A DNA stretch of 64,000 bases from positions 21,989,501 through 22,053,500 of the forward strand of contig NC_084932.1 in assembly GCF_958298935.1 (NCBI RefSeq), in the 5' to 3' direction. Positions within the stretch are counted from its first letter, which is position 1. Each line of letters opens with the position of its first letter. Shown piece by piece: positions 53,760-64,000 of this stretch. The notes beneath the pieces were generated by a model. It did no database searches. It saw only the letters and a list, made by a program, of their open reading frames with translations, and was not told where the DNA came from. Origin of the DNA: Phragmites australis. Its lineage: Eukaryota; Streptophyta; Magnoliopsida; Poales; Poaceae. Made by a program: the position numbers and the translations under genes.

Positions 53760-54700
53760 CAATACATGCATACAATGATACGCCAGGGGAGCGATGGTGG
53801 TAGAGTGGAGGACACGGCCTCGCCTGATTGACCATAGTGCCACCTATGCTCCGGACTCGTTGGCATGTTAAAGACATCAAAATCCGATGCCTGAACACCT
53901 CTATGGTTTGAGCCTTCGGTCACCTCCGTAGCATACTGACGGGACACCCTCTTATCCTCCTCCTCCTGGGCACGTTTACAGGACGCTGCTTCTTGCTCCT
54001 CCGTAGTGCATAGCTGACAGGCCAACCTCTCATCCACCTTCTCATGGGCACACTTACGGGATGCTGCTTCTTGCACCTTCGCAGTGCACAGTTGACAGAC
54101 CAGCCACTCATCCTCCTTCTGGGCATGCTTACTGGCCGTTGCTTCTTGCTCCCCCTCGCATCATCGCTGGAAGATCATTCTGTCAAAGAGTCATCTGACG
54201 ATACCAACTTCGCATCATACAAAGTATTTCATATCATCCATTAATAAATACTAATTAATATCATTCATTAATATTGTGTCAATTGACAAAATATAATACA
54301 TTGTCAAGCCCCTTGGTAGCCTTCCTCCTTGTCGCATGCTCTCTACTAGAAGATACGGTATCATCTGAAGGTCTCTCACGCATGGCCGGCATGACCGGTT
54401 CATAAAACTCGTCGTTTGGGTTGATAATATGTTCCAAGAAGAACCCGACCATCTATTCTTGAAGGGCATGTATTTCTTCAAGTTGTAACACACTTGGAAG
54501 AATTAGTACTTGAACACGTGTAGAAATTAAAAAGAAGGTATCGATATGTTATTTCATACCTCAAGATCATTGAACCTAACAGCATTTTCATCCAGGCTAA
54601 ATGCGTGTATCAAAGTAAGAACATAAAACGTGCAGAGATTGTTGCCAGGTGGCTGCCTCATACACTTCAAGAGGAAAGGATTTGTTAGTGGAATGAATTG
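53760..54700 (-). pseudogene. End of the CACTA second gene
   Basis: The minus strand shows LVLTPGNNLCTFYV-like sequence near 54640 and the tail MPFKNRWSGSSWNILSTQ, nearly the same as in the element at 29878. After it come Glu/Ala-rich repeats of about 22 residues (EEQEAASRKCAHEKVDERLA-type) at 53920-54160. The N-terminal part seen at 32135-33405 is missing here. Confidence 0.6.
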
Positions 54701-55094
54701 AACATTTTTATTCAGTAGAAAATGCAGGACATGAATATGGATTGTGTACTAGAAAGTCAATTTTCATATCATATTGATTCCTGAATGGAAAGTCTATTTA
54801 TGTTAGTGGAGTAATCGGATGAAATTTTGATTCCATGTAAACACTTGTACATTGCAATTTTCTCCGCCTTGCTCAAACTGTAGCTAGCAAGACCAAGATA
54901 TTTATCGTTTTCTTCCATATCTTCAGGATGTAGATCCTATCCGAGTTTCAAACATTTCAGGTCCTTCCGTGCTTGGTGTGTATCCTTTGTTTTGCCAGGT
55001 ATGTCTAGTAACGTACCAATCAAGCTATCACATATGTTCTTCTCCTTGTGCATGACACCGATTGTGTGTGGAACCACCAAATCCGACCAATAAG

Positions 55095-56640
55095 CTAAGT
55101 CATAAAAAACATATTTCTTTTTAACATAGGAGCTCTAAGATTATATTTCGAAACCGGTGTACTCCCGCGTCCCTTTCCAAGGATAACCCTAAGTCTCTTT
55201 ACTATCTCATATACATGTCTCCCAATGCGATGCTTAGGAGGTGATCGAGTCTCAACTTTCACATTAAAAGCTCTCCAGTTGCTGCGGTACGGATGATCAT
55301 TGCAAAGAAATTTACGATGCTTTAGGTACACTATTTTTTGGCTATTCTTTAGCCATAAGCTCTCCGTTTCATCCAAACAATGACGTATGCACAATAGCCT
55401 TCGACAGTCTTGCCCGATAGGTTGCCAAGGGCTGGCAAATCCTGGATTGTTACGGATAGCATTGTGTGTAGGATGAAGTTCTCTCGTTTGTATATATCTC
55501 ATACCTGCACACCATCATTCCACAACATTACAAGATCTTCCATTAATGGTTTCAGGTAGACATCGATATCGTTGCCAGGTTGCCTCGGCCCTGGTATCAA
55601 TACTGGCATCGTAATATACTTCCGCTTCATACACAACCAAGGAGAAAGGTTGTAGATACATAGAGTCACATGTCAAGTGCTGTGACTACTGCTCACGTTG
55701 CTAGATAGATTCATCCGATCCGTACTCAACCCAAATCTTATATTCCTCATATCTTTTGCAAAGGGCTCCTTGTATTTCCTATCGATGTTTCTCCACTACG
55801 TAGAATCAGCGGGGTGTCTCAGTATTCCATCATCCTTGCGTTCCTCGGTGTGCCACCGCATCAGTTCGACATGCCTTTTGTTCGCGAATAAATGCTCCAA
55901 ACAAGAGACTATAGGAAAATACCACATCACCTTGACAAGAGGCCTTTTATTCTTTCATTCACCATCGATATCATCATGGTCATGCTTGTACCGTGATGCA
56001 CCATAGACGAGACATACTTCTAAGTATGCATGCTCTCCACGATACAACATGCAATCGTTTGGACATACATATATTTTCTGCACTTCCAACCCCAATTGGC
56101 ATACAACTTGCTTGGCCTCGTATGTATTTTCTGGCAGCATATTTCCCTTTGGAAGCAATGTTTGCAAGAATAGAAACAACTTTGTGAAGGTTGTATTAGG
56201 CCACCCTTTGCTTGCCTTCAATTGTAGCAGTGAAAAGCATAGTACGCAACTTTGTGTGCACCTTCTCGTAGCTCGGGAACTACGGTGTTTTCGAGTCCTT
56301 TATCATACGTTGGAACTTTTGAAACTCTATTTTATTTGTGAAGTTCTCCTCCCCATCGCGCAACATCTGCTCCAGATCATTGGCGTTGGCATCAGAGTCA
56401 GCGTCATCCAACATCTCCTCTAGATCATCATCACCAACGTATCTCCAGCAGGTAGCATATCGGTGTATTCATCAACCGACATATCGGTGCACAAGTCTTT
56501 GTCTTCTCTGCCAATGTATTACCCTTCCTGTATGATCTCAGTTTCACCATGCTCGATCCAACGAGTATAGCCAGGCATAAAGTCCCTTGGCATCAAGTGG
56601 GAATGCATCTGCTAGGTGGTGGAAAATTGCTTCTTGTATT
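55095..56640 (-). pseudogene. TNP2-type CACTA transposase, decayed
   Basis: Minus-strand pieces in order: MPGYTRWIEHGETEI (near 56570), the zinc-binding-type segment WPNTTFTKLFLFLQTLLPKG, NTYEAKQVVCQLGLEVQK and IYVCPNDCMLYRGEHAYLE (56220-55960), and KIVYLKHRKFLCNDHPYR with NWRAFNVKVETRSPPKHRIG (55400-55200). These match the start and middle of transposase_21 (En/Spm TnpD). Stops and frameshifts separate the pieces. The C-terminal half appears deleted. Confidence 0.8.
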
Positions 56641-57759
56641 GAGACTGTGTATTTGACTTTACGTCGTGGCTTGTACCAAGAAACAATCCACGTCGTTCTT
56701 GTACTCTGCACTTACATGGCTCACATCGTACATCCATCTTCTATCTATCTACAATTATATCATTATTTATAAATCCAAATTCATAACATCTAGAAGATAT
56801 TTACGATCACCAATAAATAAATTACCTTATCATCTCCTACTGACAATTGGCCTAGGTTGGAGGAGCCACCTTTTGCATGCTTTCGCGTCCGCTTCCGATG
56901 AGTATTTGTTGGTGCCATCGTTAGAAATTTTCTTTATTATTCAACCTCTTATCTATGACTCATTAAGGAAACATGAAAAATAAATATGCTCATACATAAA
57001 GTTTCTATATTGGAGCTTGCTAATTAAATAAAATATCAAAAATACAATTGGATCTTGCTACATACCTAACTATCATGATGAAATTTTCTAATTCATTAAA
57101 AATCAAAATAAGGGGTAAGATAACTTTGTTTTTTAAGGTAATATTTTGTGTTAAAATACTAAATATAGGATTTAACTTGGGGATTTCAATTTACTTGAGC
57201 TCAAGAGGCTCCTGCTAGAAGCTTGCTTGCTGTTTGGAAATAATTCAGAGTTCACTTGTCCTAAAAAATGAAGAAAGGGTAAATGAGGAAATGGAGAGGA
57301 AAAAAGGGATTTTATTTGGACAGCTAGCATCTGGACCTTCTTCTTGACCACAAATGAGCTTGAGTGGTGGGGGAATCGAAGGGGGAGGAGGAATAAAGTG
57401 GTGCGGTCATGTGAGAGTTTGTGAGGGGGAGAGAAAATTCTAATCGAACTGTCTGTTTGCTCGAGCTTGGAGAAGGTGGGGAAGGGGGCATCACTACCAG
57501 CTCATTTAACCAACCGACAGTGATTGTTATGCTATCATTGCCGGTTGGTGGATTAAGCCAACAGTGATGAGGGAGCAGGGCATCACTGTCGGCTTAATCC
57601 ATCGACTGACAGTGATAGCACTTATCACTGTCGGTTCATGAGCCACTATAGCTGATTCTTCCCAAGCGGCTTACGAACAGACAGTGATGCCACATTACTA
57701 CTGACCCATTAGAAATTGATAGTGATGGGTCGGCATATAAGTCTGATCTTGTAGTAGTG

Positions 57760-58732
57760 TTTGTTTGCTTTCATAGCTGGCTAATGACCTTCAAACTAAT
57801 TCAGCCCATGAACATTATTCATCCTCAGTAAATGGATGTGGATGAGCAATTTAACTATCTTTACAGGTGATACCGATCGATGCATAGATGAAGTCCTAAG
57901 TGGGGAATTGTCCCACACGTATTGCAGTTGCAATGATCAATATCTCTGGTAGGGTGCTAACGGCAAGATGCTGTTTTTCTAGTTGAAAGTGTAAGGCAGA
58001 CATGTCAGCAAAAAATGAGTTGTCGAGAAAGTTGAAAAAGCCAGGCATAAAAGGTTAATGCTTTTCCTTTTGTAAAGGGTGACTATTTCTATTCGTGTCC
58101 ATGCTCCTAAAGAATATGTGAAAACAATGATGCAAAAAAGTACAATAAGTATTTACTGAAAAGAGGACCTTTTATGATATTGTATTTTTCCACTGGCATT
58201 ACAATTAATACAACTGCTTATATCCAATAAACCTCTCAACAAATTCACTTCTATTGATTTACTGCTACAAAATGTGGTCCGCTAAGCAGATAGGCTTAAA
58301 CGGTGGCGTAGTTTAAGAAGTCTTATTTTACCTTGAGGTACTATATAAACTAGACAGAAACTAATGTGCTAACAGCAGCTACTTACATGGAATGCTCTAT
58401 AACCAAACCTTCTACTTCTTCCTTCAATAGGTGTTCTTCTTTTGTCGCGCCCTCCTGGTCTTCCTAGCTCCTTCTTAGGACTGCCCATCCTCCACCATCC
58501 ATGCCCTACCAGACCACCTCTCACATGTGGTTGAAGGCGCCGCCCATGGCAGCTGCCCGCCGAATCTCCCCAACCACCATCAGTCGTTGCCTCTTACGGC
58601 CTATGCCAGGGGAGCTTCACCATTGCCCCTCTAGCCTCACTTGCTCCCTACATCCTAGGGAGAGAATCCCCCTCCTCTTTGAACCCTAAACCCTAAGGGC
58701 AACTTTAATGTGTGTAGCATATTAGTATGTTA
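57760..58732. other. Spacer with a possible promoter and short ORF
   Basis: A TATA-like ACTATATAAAC (58339-58349) lies about 150 bp upstream of a 62-codon plus-strand ORF (58501-58689, MPYQTTSHMWLKAPPMAAAR). There is no recognisable domain or splice pattern. It may be a first exon of a dead gene or chance. Confidence 0.25.
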
Positions 58733-58986
58733 CTCCCTCCGATTGCAAATGTAAGTCGTTTTAGACTTGTGCACAAGGATTAAAAAAGTAGATCAAATGA
58801 CCTTATTGCTCTTTATTTATTCTGCATTGGAAAAGATAACTCATTCATTTGTGAGAGTAGTAGTATTTATTAAACAAGGCAAAACGGGAACAAAAGAGAA
58901 AAAAAATATATAGAAGTTTGAGAATGACTTATATTTAGAGAATAGTTGAGGAACCTAAAACGATCTATATTTATAACTAGAGAGAG
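58733..58986. mobile_element. Stowaway-type MITE, copy 1
   Basis: It starts CTCCCTCCGATTGCAAATG followed by TAAGTCGTTTTAG, flanked by TA on both sides (58731-58732, 58987-58988). This is the Tc1/mariner Stowaway pattern of grasses. The right end is decayed. Confidence 0.8.
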
Positions 58987-61871
58987 TAAGTTGGAACCAT
59001 CAGAGAAGAGCTAGTTCGATAGAATTTGCTCTAATATGTCACATCTAATGTGGAACTCATTGCATTGAATAGAAAAAAATCTAATATGTGACTCATCACA
59101 CTTAATAGAAAAATATATTTCCTATCTTTCCCCATTTCCCGTACCTCGTTCTCTCTCCTGACAGTGGGTCCCGCGTGTTGCTTTTTTTCCTTAGCTACTG
59201 TGCTTTATTTTTTGTCCTCGGTGCTTGGATAAATCGATCCGGTTGAAGAGAAGAGAATGCTCCAACGTTTTGCACCCTTTCCATCTCTTCTCTCTCTCTT
59301 CCTAGCAGTCATTGTCTCCATCTATCGCTCGATCCCGCACGCTCTAAAGAAGACTTACCCTACTACAGACTGGCCTATTGTGGACGATGAGATCGGATAA
59401 TCTCTCTCTCAAAGACCACTGCAACTGCAATTAGGTTCATGCATGTTGCTCCGACCCAACACGAAAATCTCTTCGATTCTCGTCCGTCTTGCGCTGTTCC
59501 CTCCCATTCGATGGAGTGATGGCAACCAAGTAACCACCCCCAGCCACCGGCCAGGAAAGCTTTGGACACATGCATGCATTTGGCTGGCTCATGCATGCAG
59601 CGACGGATAGCTGCTAGTCTAGCTCTAGCTGCTGTTCCTCCTCGTCGACGTCAACCTCGTGGTCGGGCGACTATTTAGGTTGGGAGGACAACTCGAAGGG
59701 CTCGGCAATTAACCAATGCCTCGGACTAGGCACCTCGTGATACGCAAATGGCAATGGGAGATGGGGTCTGGTAGGAATTATTACCTCTGATCCGTTCAAC
59801 GCATGCAATCGAAAAATAAAAGTGTTTCGTTCTTCCGTTGTAGTTCAGAGAACATTGTTTGCCAGCCACCAATACGATTCGACCGCGTTCATCGATTATT
59901 TCACATCTCATTTGGTCTAATTCCTGACTCCACCCAGAATGTAAAGCGAGATGAAAGGTAAAGCTGAAGTTATTGCAAAAATGAGCACTTTTATGTTTAA
60001 TTTAATTCCTAGATAAATTAGGAACAAGAGTTGATATACTATCATTATTATACAATAAAAGTATAATATAAATATACATGTAATAGAACTACACATATCT
60101 AATGTACTCTATAACATAAATGGTAGAGTACTGCTCAACTTTATTAAAAGGAGATTAATTATAGAGAACATACCGATTAGCACGGAGAGACGTCGAAGCC
60201 TTCATGATGACGATGTAGAAGGCGACGACGAGTAGGAAGCAGATCACGCAAGTAGTTGATGGCAACGAGGAAGCATATCATGAGTTGTCATGCAGAGCAC
60301 TTCCCAAAAACTTTTTCGTCCTCTCCCGGTACAGGATCTCAAGAACTACGGGTTCCAGAGATCTACTCTCCTGATCACCGGTGCAGTGAGACGGAATAGT
60401 CTACCTATGGCAGCACAATAGAGAGAGAAGCAAAACCCTAACGTGTTGTATTTGTTGTGGTGGCAGTGACTGATAGGTATATATAGAGATAATAGATCAG
60501 CACATACGTGTCACGATTGGTTTTTATATATATAACTGTGTTGACTATTTTTCTACGTAGCAAAAAAAAAAACTGTAAAAGAAGGATACACCTGCTTGCA
60601 GACTATTCACGCAGGTGTCGTGCATCCATGTCCTTCGCCCCAGCTTGATGAGTGAGTGTGCGTGCGTGTTCTCTAAGTTTTTTCATTCACATATGCTAAA
60701 TAAGTGAATGAAATAATTCTTTTTAAGTTGATCTTCCGCCATTTTTACTAGATGAGACTAAAAGAACTACAACCTCCTTTTATAGGTTAAGCCTTTAACA
60801 TCTATTTAGATTTACACAATATAACGGGCAAGCCCATATATTCTAAACAGAAGCAGCAGACTCGGTATGGAGGTGCGGGCTGAGTGTCCCTTTCACTTTC
60901 ACGGCACCACTAAGATCCGTGTACCGAAGTTGGGTCGTCCATGAGTCCATCGATCCGGCTCCGGCCGGGATTTCAGATCGCACCATGGCATCATGCATGG
61001 TTGCTTTTCTATCATCTCTCACTATCATCGATCACTGTGCATGCATGCAGCTGGGTGTCCGTTGACCTGTCCTTGTCATTATCGTCGGTAACGCCGGCAG
61101 CTATCTTCCCGGCCGGCAAAGATCGGCCAACGTGTGCATCGATCTACCTTGGATCGCTTTTGATGCTAACTTTGTAGTAGGCGTAGCCCAACAAGGTGAA
61201 ATCTTTTGACACCGATAGGGAGTAAACAGTTGAAAAATACATTTTCGTTTCTTGAGTTTTGCGATAATTAAATCATTAATTCCCTATAAGATTGCCGAGA
61301 AATTCCTATAGATTATTGCATTCCAGGCCCTAAAGTTTCTCCATCAGGAATTATATTTTCTCATCCTGCAAATGCGTATGAAATTCATAGAGCACTCCTC
61401 GCCAAGTCCCTATTGACAACTTATCACATGTTGCAGTCGCTTGAGCACGCGCGGCGTGTGGATCTCGTAGGAAGATGGAGGCCCTGACACACAGACAGAA
61501 TGCTTGTGACGGCCGGAGATGCGCATGCATGGGATCGATGAGGCGATGCTGTTCCCGGCCAGCGCTGACGCCGAGCGGATCGGGACACGCATGTGGCCAT
61601 GTGCGGCCGGTCGGGGTGGACGACATGGACGAGATTCGCTCGGATTTCCCCCTTCACATTCGCAGCTGCAGAGGAAAGAAACTTCCGATCTCGATGGCCT
61701 CAACTCAAATGAGCATTCATTCTCCTGTCCATTAAAATCCAACCTACATGCCGCCAACTTTTAGGTGTAGCCGCTTTGGTTCGACTGACAATCGTTCATG
61801 CAACTCCGCTCCGATCCGCTCCTGCATTCATTTGCTCGCTGACTTCAGCCCAGCTCACGAAGAGAAATATA
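58987..61871. other. Long spacer without a supported gene
   Basis: 58990-59110 has ATATGTGAC/ATATGTCAC words of a decayed MITE flanking copy 1. 60180-60520 resembles a retrotransposon LTR on the minus strand (CGGTACAGGATCTCAAGAAC, GATCACCGGTGCAGTGAGAC, then a TATATATAGAG word), but I cannot define its ends. 61430-61740 is GC-richer with short open frames on both strands. Nothing else recognised. Confidence 0.35.
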
Positions 61872-61873
61872 TA

Positions 61874-62122
61874 CTCCCTCCGATTGCAAACGTAAGTCGT
61901 TTTAAACTTATACATAAGGATTAAGAAAGTAGATCAAATGATCTTATTTCTCTTTATTTATTCGGAAAAAGATAATTCATTCATTTGTGAGAGTGATACC
62001 ATTTATTGAACAAAGGCAATAAAACAATGAAAAAGAAAAAAATACATAGAAATTTGAAAATAACTTATATTTAAAGAATAGTTAAAAAAACTAAAACAAC
62101 TTACATTTATCATCAGAGAAAG
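61874..62122. mobile_element. Stowaway-type MITE, copy 2
   Basis: It starts CTCCCTCCGATTGCAAACG and TAAGTCGTTTTAAAC, flanked by TA (61872-61873, 62123-62124). It aligns with copy 1 over its full length at about 80%, including AAGTAGATCAAATGA and CATTCATTTGTGAGAG. Confidence 0.85.
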
Positions 62123-62620
62123 TACTATTCAATTCGGTTCACGTCTCGACAGTCGGTGTATGTACATGCAAGCATAGCCAAGCCAAGATGGTCCAGAGGC
62201 ACACTTTACACGTTACAACTGACAACGACATACTTAAATTAATGGAAAAATTACAAAAACTCAGTTGCAAATCAGGAGGTTTTCAAATATCCGTATGTAT
62301 CTCAATTCCTTCGCTTAAGTGCTGGACTTGCCCAACCAAGCTCGCCTACGAGTTTTGTCAGGGCTTGGTGCGGCTATTGATGAGATTCATCCATCTTCTT
62401 TAAATCTAGCTGTCATCATTGTCCTTTATCATTTTTTTTTACTCAGGTGAGCTCTGTTAAATTTTTTATGCCTGTAGCATTTCTAGCACCTCCCTGTGCT
62501 ATGCTGGATAAGCCAAGTGATGCTTGGAGGCTACATGATAGCCACGTTGATCGACATAAGGGGGAATTTAGAAACACATAAAACTTACAGGTGTTAGACC
62601 GTAACAATATGAAATATACA
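62123..62620. other. Spacer
   Basis: No gene recognised. A 71-codon frame at 62188-62403 has no familiar motif. Confidence 0.4.
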
Positions 62621-63647
62621 TTATTATATAAAAGATCATCACTGTCGATTCTTAAGTTTATTCTACTAATTGATATACTTGTCACTATTGATTCTAGCTA
62701 CGAACAGGTGGTTATACTTAATTCGGGTTAAAAAATTAAAATGTAAATAAGTAGGCAATAATTTAACCAAGTTTTACCTTATTAGTCTCCATAATTACTG
62801 ATTTATATGTACTAATCTATAATCTCCATAATTACTAGTTTATATGACACTAATCTATAATTAAGTCAATAAATCCATCACTGTATAAAAAACAAAAGAC
62901 AAGCACAGCCACGCGCAACAAACACTAAACCCGCTTTTCTACCGGTTGGCCATGATGATGAAGAAGTAGCAGTCATCACTGTCACCATTGTTGTCGTCGC
63001 CGCCGTCGTGCTCATCGTCGTCACCGCCGTTGTCATTGTCACCAGCCTCATCCTCCTCTTCTTCATCATCCTCATTCGAGCTCGGCCTACGGCGTGGGTG
63101 TGAATGGTGTGGCCAAAGAAGGTGGCGGTGGTGGAGTCACCGGAGCAGAAGAAGCACGCGGATCCATTGCGACAACGCAGCGGTAGTGACAATTGTGAAT
63201 GGGGGAGGGAGATCGAAGAGATCGAGTGTGAGCAAGAGCAATCGAGTGAGTGAGAGCGATAGAAGGGACGTAAGAGAATCCGAGCAGACATAGACAATAA
63301 TTCAAACATGATATCACTGTCGGTTTGTAAATACAACTAGCAGTGATAGCCATTATCATTATTTATAAACCGACAACAATTAAAGGCACGTCTTTTTATG
63401 AACCGACAGTTATGTTTCATTACCGATTCTAACAAAAAACTGAAAGTAATAATTTGAATCACTGTTAGTTCGTAACAAAAACTGACAGTGATAAAAACTG
63501 ACAGTGATAATCATTATCACTATTGATTCTTACTGGCTCGTCTTTTTATATACACCTTAAGCTTATAAATCGATAGTAATTATCATTATCGGTTATTATT
63601 AAACCAACAGTGAAAGAATAGTAACGGTAATCTTTTCTATAGTAGTA
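62621..63647. mobile_element. CACTA-like element, right end
   Basis: It ends CTATAGTAGTA (terminal G decayed) after many ACTGTCGGTT/AACCGACAGTG words at 63308-63610. An ATCACTGTCGATTC word near 62638 marks the other flank. The interior 62960-63290 holds CATCATCGTCGTC-type microsatellites, open on both strands. The left end is not found. Confidence 0.55.
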
Positions 63648-64000
63648 ATATGTGAACAACAACATGATATAAAGACATTCAAAATCAGATGAAAGTTCCA
63701 AAGTGATCACGACATAATTCTAATATTCTGAAATTTACACTAGCGAACTATGCTACTGATAATCAAACCGGAGGATTTCAAGACACATGGCAAAATAACA
63801 CAGGCCAACTGAGAAATATTTCAACTCATGGCAATCAACACTTCAGCATCACAAACTACCCAGAAACTGAAGAACACCAAAATGAAATGATTTTACGAAC
63901 GTGAAATTACGATCTTACATGTCCGACATAAAGAAGGCCCAGATTCAGATACTGCGCAAGTTTCAGAGAATGCTATACACATTACGCATTTTAAAGACTA
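63648..64000. other. Window end, nothing recognised
   Basis: AT-balanced DNA without repeats or frames. It could be the 3' flank of a gene beyond the window. Confidence 0.3.

Larger units (their letters stand above)
53464..57759 (-). mobile_element. CACTA element with transposase remains, 4.3 kb
   Basis: It starts CATTACTGCAGAAAC and ends CTTGTAGTAGTG, flanked by TTT on both sides (53461-53463, 57760-57762). CACTGTCGG/CCGACAGTG repeats lie at both ends. Genes run on the minus strand: TNP2 first (right), then the end of the second gene (left). The middle is deleted, so it is non-autonomous. Confidence 0.88.

Noticed and set aside
58681..58697. Telomere-like CCCTAAACCCTAA
   Set aside because: Only two units; too short to be an interstitial telomere array.
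60180..60520. Possible LTR (CGGTACAGGATCTC, GATCACCGGTGCAGTG)
   Set aside because: Looks like a grass retrotransposon LTR, but no ends, PBS or target duplication were found, so it is noted only within the spacer entry.
63650..64000. Possible 3' end of a gene at the right edge
   Set aside because: Composition is compatible with a 3' UTR, but no coding frame or polyadenylation evidence can be shown.

Overview
The window looks like nuclear, intergenic DNA of a grass (Poaceae). The reasons are the repeat families: Sirevirus-type Ty1/copia elements, Ty3/gypsy elements including a Tat-like one, several CACTA (En/Spm) elements with CACTA...TAGTG ends and 3-bp target duplications, and Tourist- and Stowaway-type MITEs. 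The one convincing host gene is very GC-rich and intronless, which is common in grass genes. There are no bacterial operons, no CRISPR array and no organellar gene.

Layout. 1-5905: the 3' half of a plus-strand Sirevirus (end of pol, a second env-like ORF, 3' LTR), interrupted on its left by the LTR of another, opposite-oriented Sirevirus. 6113-6319: a Tourist-type MITE. 7493-9118 (minus): an armadillo-repeat protein gene. 9597-10596: a 1,000-bp non-autonomous CACTA. 10.6-12.4 kb: short GC-rich and tandem repeats. 12.67-15.56 kb: the first copy of an old duplicated segment, holding a MITE cluster. 15.67-18.5 kb: a CACTA-like element split by a copia solo LTR. 18.64-23.42 kb (minus): a gypsy element with 5' LTR, gag, protease and start of RT. 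23.93-27.44 kb: the second copy of the duplicated segment, itself hit by a CACTA. 27.45-33.5 kb: CACTA elements, one with a decayed Ulp1-like second gene. 33.5-43.4 kb: gypsy material with Tat-like features (plus-strand ORF pieces opposite to the element, two minisatellites), split by a 3.9-kb solo LTR. 43.4-52.2 kb: gypsy LTR-like sequence split by a 6.6-kb Sirevirus that has perfect target duplications and contains a gypsy gag domain. 53.46-57.76 kb: a CACTA with TNP2 transposase remains. 57.8-64 kb: low-coding DNA with two Stowaway MITEs and another CACTA-like terminus.

The window is best read as a stack of nested insertions around one gene. None of the transposon proteins seems intact. 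The points most worth following are: a palindromic core of the form CGGA-N3-TCCG shared by three different Sirevirus LTRs; tRNA-like A-box/B-box modules inside three CACTA-type elements; a diverged duplicated segment of about 3 kb that no TE family I recognise explains; a copia element carrying a gypsy gag domain; and the 3' region of the Tat-like element. I found no clear evidence of an entirely new system. All alignments were made by eye, so boundaries marked approximate may move by tens of bases.
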